Positions 6,170-9,068 of a stretch of DNA of 9,068 nucleotides are shown here, in pieces. The position numbers were made by a program, and so were the translations under genes. Origin of the DNA: Corallincola sp. (GTDB lineage: Bacteria > Pseudomonadota > Gammaproteobacteria > Enterobacterales > Neiellaceae); the NCBI GenBank assembly GCA_017998495.1, contig JAGOCY010000035.1, positions 1 through 9,068 of the forward strand, given 5' to 3'. The notes beneath the pieces are model-generated. The model was not told the origin of the DNA and searched no databases. It saw only the letters and a list, made by a program, of their open reading frames with translations. Position 1 is the first letter of the stretch, and each line of letters starts with the position of its first letter.

Positions 6170-6190
6170 AATCCCGGACGGCGCCAAGGG

Positions 6191-6219
6191 TGGTCGCTGC
6201 GGGGGGGCTCCGGTATAGT
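6191..6219 (+). promoter_or_regulatory. Candidate sigma-70 promoter for dacA
   Basis: TATAGT at 6214-6219 matches five of six bases of the -10 consensus. TGGTCG (6191-6196) is a weak three-of-six -35 at exactly 17 bases. Transcription would begin near 6226, leaving a leader of about 55 bases that contains a 14-base palindrome. The same TGGTCG with 17-base spacing is seen at the tsaD promoter candidate. Confidence 0.5.
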
Positions 6220-6241
6220 AGCGGGCCACAGATTCGAGCCC

Positions 6242-6255
6242 GCGCCAGCTGGCGC
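6242..6255. repeat. Perfect 14-bp palindrome in the dacA leader
   Basis: GCGCCAGCTGGCGC reads the same on both strands. It lies about 16 bases after the likely dacA transcription start and 11 bases before the GGAG ribosome binding site (6267-6270). It could be a dimeric regulator operator or, in RNA, a short hairpin; nothing here decides between these or excludes chance in GC-rich DNA. Confidence 0.45.
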
Positions 6256-6281
6256 CCCGCTGCCACGGAGATCCGCACCTC

Positions 6282-7442
6282 ATGCGTCTGCGTCACCTTG
6301 TTGCCTTGAGTAGCCTGCTGTTTGCTGGCGCCGTTAGCGCCACCAGCCCAATCATCCCCGATGCCCCGCAACTGGGCGCCCGTGCCTATGTGCTGATGGA
6401 TTTTGAGAGCGGCAAGGTGCTGGCCGAAAGCAATGCCGATGAACGGCTAGGGCCCTCCAGCCTGACCAAGATGATGACCAGCTACATCATCGGCAAGCAG
6501 CTCAAGAGCGGCAAAATCAAGCCTGAAGATCAGGTGCTGGTGAGCGAAAACGCCTGGGCCAAGAACTTCCCCGGTTCATCGCTGATGTTCATCAAGGTCG
6601 GCGACTATGTGTCGGTCGATCTGCTCAATCGCGGCATCATCATCCAGTCTGGCAACGATGCCTGCGTGGCCATGGCCGAGCACATTGCCGGTAGTGAAGA
6701 CGCCTTCGCCCAGATGATGAACGCTTATGCCCAAGAGATCGGCATGAGCGGCAGTAACTTCGTCAACAGCCACGGTCTGCCGGCTGAAAACCACTACACC
6801 ACCGCTCGTGACATGGCGCTGCTCGGCGCTGCGCTGATCCGCGACCTGCCCGAGGAGTACGCTATCTACGCCGAGAAGTCGTTTGAGTACAACGGCATCA
6901 CCCAGATGAACCGCAACCTGCTGTTGTGGGACAAGTCGCTCAAGGTAGATGGCATCAAGACTGGCCACACCAAAGAGAACGGCTACAGCCTGGTTTCCAG
7001 CGCTACCGAAGGCGACATGCGACTGGTGGCTGCAGTGCTGGGCACTACCTCGGAAAATGCCCGTAAAGAGGAGAGCAAAAAGCTGCTCACCTGGGGCTTC
7101 CGCTTCTTTGAAACCCTGGTGCCCTATCAGGCCGGCCATGAGTTCCAGAAGAGCCGGGTCTGGTTTGGTACCGCCGATGAGGTGGCACTGGGGGTCAATG
7201 AGCGGGTGGCCATCACCCTGCCGCGTGGCCGTAGCAACGAGCTGAAAGCCGACTTCACCCTCGATAGCGAGCTGACCGCGCCGCTGACCCTCGGCCAGCG
7301 CGTGGGCACTGTGCGCTTTCATCTGGGCGACGAGCTGATCGCCGAGAAGCCGTTGGTGACCCTGGCTGAAGTGCCGGAAGCCGGCTGGTTCTCGCGCATG
7401 TGGGACCATGTCGTGCGCTTCTTCTCCAACCTGTTCGGCTAA
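6282..7442 (+). CDS. dacA: D-alanyl-D-alanine carboxypeptidase DacA (PBP5/6 type)
   Basis: This low-molecular-mass penicillin-binding protein removes the terminal D-Ala from peptidoglycan pentapeptides in the periplasm, limiting cross-linking and helping keep cell shape. The 386-residue precursor has a signal peptide of about 20 residues ending Ala-Val-Ser-Ala. The three active-site motifs are present: Ser60-Leu-Thr-Lys63 with the nucleophile Ser60, Ser123-Gly-Asn125, and Lys226-Thr-Gly228. A C-terminal beta domain (about 280-365) follows. The last 18 residues (Trp-Phe-Ser-Arg-Met-Trp ... Leu-Phe-Gly) form an amphipathic helix that anchors PBP5-type proteins to the outer face of the inner membrane. 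The ATG follows GGAG by 11 bases. ybeD, lipB and lipA follow, as in E. coli, but the rodA/mrdA/mltB/rlpA genes usual upstream are replaced here by uppP. It could be named dacA or dacC; the family is not in doubt. Confidence 0.97.
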   Translation: MRLRHLVALSSLLFAGAVSATSPIIPDAPQLGARAYVLMDFESGKVLAESNADERLGPSSLTKMMTSYIIGKQLKSGKIKPEDQVLVSENAWAKNFPGSSLMFIKVGDYVSVDLLNRGIIIQSGNDACVAMAEHIAGSEDAFAQMMNAYAQEIGMSGSNFVNSHGLPAENHYTTARDMALLGAALIRDLPEEYAIYAEKSFEYNGITQMNRNLLLWDKSLKVDGIKTGHTKENGYSLVSSATEGDMRLVAAVLGTTSENARKEESKKLLTWGFRFFETLVPYQAGHEFQKSRVWFGTADEVALGVNERVAITLPRGRSNELKADFTLDSELTAPLTLGQRVGTVRFHLGDELIAEKPLVTLAEVPEAGWFSRMWDHVVRFFSNLFG

Positions 7443-7479
7443 AGGAGCGGGCGGGGCCGTCCCCGCCATCACGCCTATG
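7441..7479 (+). promoter_or_regulatory. Split ribosome binding site of ybeD with intervening hairpin
   Basis: AAAGGAG (7441-7447) is a strong Shine-Dalgarno sequence but ends 29 bases before the ybeD ATG (7477). Between them GGCGGGG (7450-7456) and CCCCGCC (7461-7467) form a perfect 7-bp hairpin with a CCGT loop. With the stem folded, the effective spacing falls to about 11 bases. Such hairpin-bridged sites are known in phage T4 genes. No ribosome binding site lies close to the ATG. The hairpin may instead just protect the dacA message end. Confidence 0.45.
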
Positions 7480-7737
7480 ACAGACTTCGGCAAATATCTG
7501 GAATTTCCGGCGCGCTTCTCCTTTCGGGTGATGGGCGTTGCCGATCCGCAACTGCCCGACCGAGTGGTCGCAGCGGTACAGGCGCTGGTACCCGGCGACT
7601 ATGTGCCCAGCCATAAACCGAGCAGCAAAGGCACCTATTGGGCGGTGGCCATTGAGGTGATGGTGGCCGATCAGGCGATGGCCGATCAGCTGTATCAGGC
7701 TTTGGGCGCCGTCGAAGGCGTACGGATGGTGATCTGA
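7477..7737 (+). CDS. ybeD: DUF493 family protein YbeD
   Basis: YbeD is a small cytoplasmic protein with an ACT-like fold and no firmly known function, nearly always found just before lipB in gammaproteobacteria, which suggests a link to lipoylation. The 86-residue product matches E. coli YbeD (87) throughout: Leu-Glu-Phe-Pro at 8-11, a Phe-x-Val-Met-Gly segment, Pro-Gly-Asp-Tyr near 42-45, Lys-Pro-Ser-Ser-Lys-Gly-x-Tyr and the terminal Val-Arg-Met-Val-Ile. The start at 7477 is fixed by this similarity. An in-frame ATG at 7408 would run through the end of dacA and add an unrelated tail. The stop shares one base with the lipB start. Confidence 0.95.
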   Translation: MTDFGKYLEFPARFSFRVMGVADPQLPDRVVAAVQALVPGDYVPSHKPSSKGTYWAVAIEVMVADQAMADQLYQALGAVEGVRMVI

Positions 7738-8390
7738 TGGCAGGCGGCCGGCTGCTGGTGCGCGAGCCCGGAGGGCAAGCTTATGCCCCCTGCTGGGCGG
7801 CGATGCAGGCCTTTACCGACAGCCGCAGCAGCAATACCGTCGATGAATTGTGGTTAACCCAGCATCCGCCAGTGTTCACCCTCGGTCAGGCGGCCAAGCC
7901 GGAACACCTGCTCAACCCCGGTGGTATCCAGGTGGTGCAGGTGGATCGCGGTGGTCAGGTCACCTACCACGGCCCCGGTCAGCTGATGGCTTACACCCTG
8001 TTTGATCTGCGCCGCTTAGGGCTGGGCGCCCGGGCCATGGTCAGCCTGCTGGAGCAGTCGCTGGTGGAACTACTGGCCGGCTATGGCATCGAGGCGTATG
8101 CCAAATGCGATGCTCCCGGTGTTTATGTGGCGGATGCCAAGATCGCCTCGCTGGGGCTGCGCATCCGCCGCGGCTGTGCCTTCCATGGGCTGGCACTTAA
8201 TGTGGCCATGGATCTTGAACCTTTTTTGCGCATCAACCCCTGCGGTTATGCCGGGCTGCGTATGACCCAGCTGAGCGATCTCGGCGGCCCCGCCGATGTT
8301 GCCCGAGTGGGGCGCGATCTCACCCACATCCTGGCCAGCCGTCTGGCTATCACTGACCTCGCTGTTACTCAGGAAGCCTTTGTGCCATGA
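7737..8390 (+). CDS. lipB: Octanoyl-[ACP]:protein N-octanoyltransferase LipB
   Basis: LipB moves an octanoyl group from acyl carrier protein to a lysine of the lipoyl domains of 2-oxoacid dehydrogenases and of glycine cleavage H protein; LipA, encoded next, then inserts two sulfur atoms. The 217-residue protein (E. coli 213) has the motifs [12 protein letters not shown] at 70-81, Asp-Ala-Pro-Gly-Val-Tyr-Val at 125-131, Lys135 in Ala-Lys-Ile-Ala-Ser-Leu-Gly, Gly-Cys-Ala-Phe-His-Gly at 146-151 and Asn-Pro-Cys-Gly-Tyr-Ala-Gly with Cys169. Cys169 and Lys135 match the catalytic pair known from the family. The start overlaps the ybeD stop by one base and the stop overlaps lipA by four, so the three genes should be translated together. 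Confidence 0.98.
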   Translation: MAGGRLLVREPGGQAYAPCWAAMQAFTDSRSSNTVDELWLTQHPPVFTLGQAAKPEHLLNPGGIQVVQVDRGGQVTYHGPGQLMAYTLFDLRRLGLGARAMVSLLEQSLVELLAGYGIEAYAKCDAPGVYVADAKIASLGLRIRRGCAFHGLALNVAMDLEPFLRINPCGYAGLRMTQLSDLGGPADVARVGRDLTHILASRLAITDLAVTQEAFVP

Positions 8391-9068
8391 GCGAAAAACT
8401 GCACCGCCAAGCCGGCGTCAAACTGCGTGATGCCGACAAACTGGCCCTGATCCCGGTCAAGGTGGATACCGAGGCGGCGCCGATGCTGCGCAAGCCGGAG
8501 TGGATGAAGGTACGGCTGCCAGCCAGCAGCGAGCGCATCGACGAGATCAAGCAGGCGCTGCGCAGCCACGGCCTGCATTCGGTGTGTGAAGAGGCCTCCT
8601 GCCCCAATCTGCCGGAGTGTTTCAACCACGGCACCGCCACCTTCATGATCATGGGCGCCATCTGCACCCGTCGCTGCCCCTTCTGCGATGTCGGCCACGG
8701 CAAGCCACTGCCGCTCGACCCGCAAGAGCCGCGCAAGTTGGCCGAAACCATCCGTGACATGAAGCTCAAGTATGTGGTGATCACCTCGGTCGACCGCGAC
8801 GATCTGCGCGACGGCGGTGCCAGCCACTTTGCCGAGTGTGTGCGCGAAGTGCGGGCGCTCAGCCCCCACATCAAGATCGAGATCCTGGTGCCCGATTTCC
8901 GTGGCCGTATGGATGTCGCCCTCGACGCCTTGGGTGAAGCCCTGCCGGATGTGTTCAACCACAACCTTGAAACCATTCCGCGCCTGTACAAGATGGCTCG
9001 CCCCGGTGCTGACTATCAGTGGTCGCTGGATTTGCTGCAGAAATTCAAACAGCGTTACCCCGGCATCC
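8387..9068 (+). CDS. lipA: Lipoyl synthase LipA (3' partial)
   Basis: LipA is a radical SAM enzyme that inserts sulfur at C6 and C8 of protein-bound octanoate to make lipoate, using one of its own iron-sulfur clusters as sulfur source. The frame runs open to the window's end, giving 227 residues of about 320. All six N-terminal cluster cysteines are present: the auxiliary cluster set Cys67, Cys72 and Cys78 ([12 protein letters not shown]) and the radical SAM Cys93-x3-Cys97-x2-Cys100. The segments Thr-Ser-Val-Asp-Arg-Asp-Asp-Leu-x-Asp-Gly-Gly, Val-Pro-Asp-Phe-Arg-Gly and Asn-His-Asn-Leu-Glu-Thr also fit. The conserved C-terminal serine cluster ligand is beyond the window. The ATG overlaps the lipB stop (ATGA). 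Confidence 0.98.
   Translation, partial: MSEKLHRQAGVKLRDADKLALIPVKVDTEAAPMLRKPEWMKVRLPASSERIDEIKQALRSHGLHSVCEEASCPNLPECFNHGTATFMIMGAICTRRCPFCDVGHGKPLPLDPQEPRKLAETIRDMKLKYVVITSVDRDDLRDGGASHFAECVREVRALSPHIKIEILVPDFRGRMDVALDALGEALPDVFNHNLETIPRLYKMARPGADYQWSLDLLQKFKQRYPGI

Noticed and set aside
5258..6283. Long minus-strand open frame (341 codons) opposite uppP
   Set aside because: The plus strand encodes a clear full-length UppP with its motifs. The reverse frame gives a Gln/His/Gly-rich sequence with no recognisable domain, as expected opposite GC-rich codons.
7450..7467. Hairpin after dacA as an intrinsic terminator
   Set aside because: The stem is strong, but the following bases (ATCACGCC) have no T-run, and ybeD-lipB-lipA lie directly downstream without a visible promoter.
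6576..7493. Minus-strand open frame (305 codons) opposite dacA
   Set aside because: It mirrors dacA codons, has no recognisable motif, and covers the Ser-Gly-Asn and Lys-Thr-Gly regions of the real gene.
8365..8991. Two overlapping minus-strand open frames opposite lipA
   Set aside because: The plus strand encodes LipA with all six visible cluster cysteines, so these are shadows.

Overview
This window is GC-rich, gene-dense chromosomal DNA from a gammaproteobacterium. Its proteins line up closely and nearly without gaps with the Escherichia coli MoaB/MoaC/MoaD, TsaD, PlsY, UppP, DacA, YbeD, LipB and LipA proteins as I remember them. The GC content and some of the gene order would suit an Aeromonadales-like or Vibrio/Shewanella-like lineage, but I cannot fix the genus. 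There are no tRNA or rRNA genes, insertion sequences, CRISPR arrays or phage genes. No intergenic gap exceeds about 165 bases.

Region 1 (1-1210, + strand) is the end of a molybdenum cofactor operon: moaB (5' end cut off by the window), moaC and moaD. Each gene overlaps the next, so they are probably translationally coupled. moaE, the usual next gene, is not there. After a 97-base gap comes an unusual gene (1308-2498) for a membrane-anchored protein with a DUF2726-like, possibly nuclease-fold domain, a ten-unit charged hexapeptide repeat and a C-terminal topoisomerase-type zinc finger. This is the least understood gene in the window.

Region 2 (2499-6118) holds tsaD (tRNA t6A synthesis), convergent plsY (phospholipid synthesis), and then divergent folB-folK-uppP (folate synthesis and undecaprenyl phosphate recycling). 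folB and folK share one base. The FolK copy lacks several catalytic-loop residues normally conserved in the family.

Region 3 (6119-9068) begins with a structured intergenic stretch and a likely promoter. It then carries dacA (a PBP5/6-type D,D-carboxypeptidase), ybeD, lipB and lipA (3' end cut off). ybeD, lipB and lipA overlap by 1 and 4 bases. LipB and LipA carry out the two consecutive steps of protein lipoylation. At ybeD the only good Shine-Dalgarno sequence lies about 30 bases upstream of the start, and a 7-bp hairpin sits exactly between them, so the hairpin may bring the two together.

Most of the window is ordinary housekeeping sequence. The points worth a second look are the DUF2726/repeat/zinc-finger protein, the possible hairpin-bridged ribosome binding site of ybeD, the degenerate FolK, the Asp-to-Asn change in MoaB, the missing moaE, and the palindromes before dacA. 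I see no convincing evidence of a wholly new multi-gene system.
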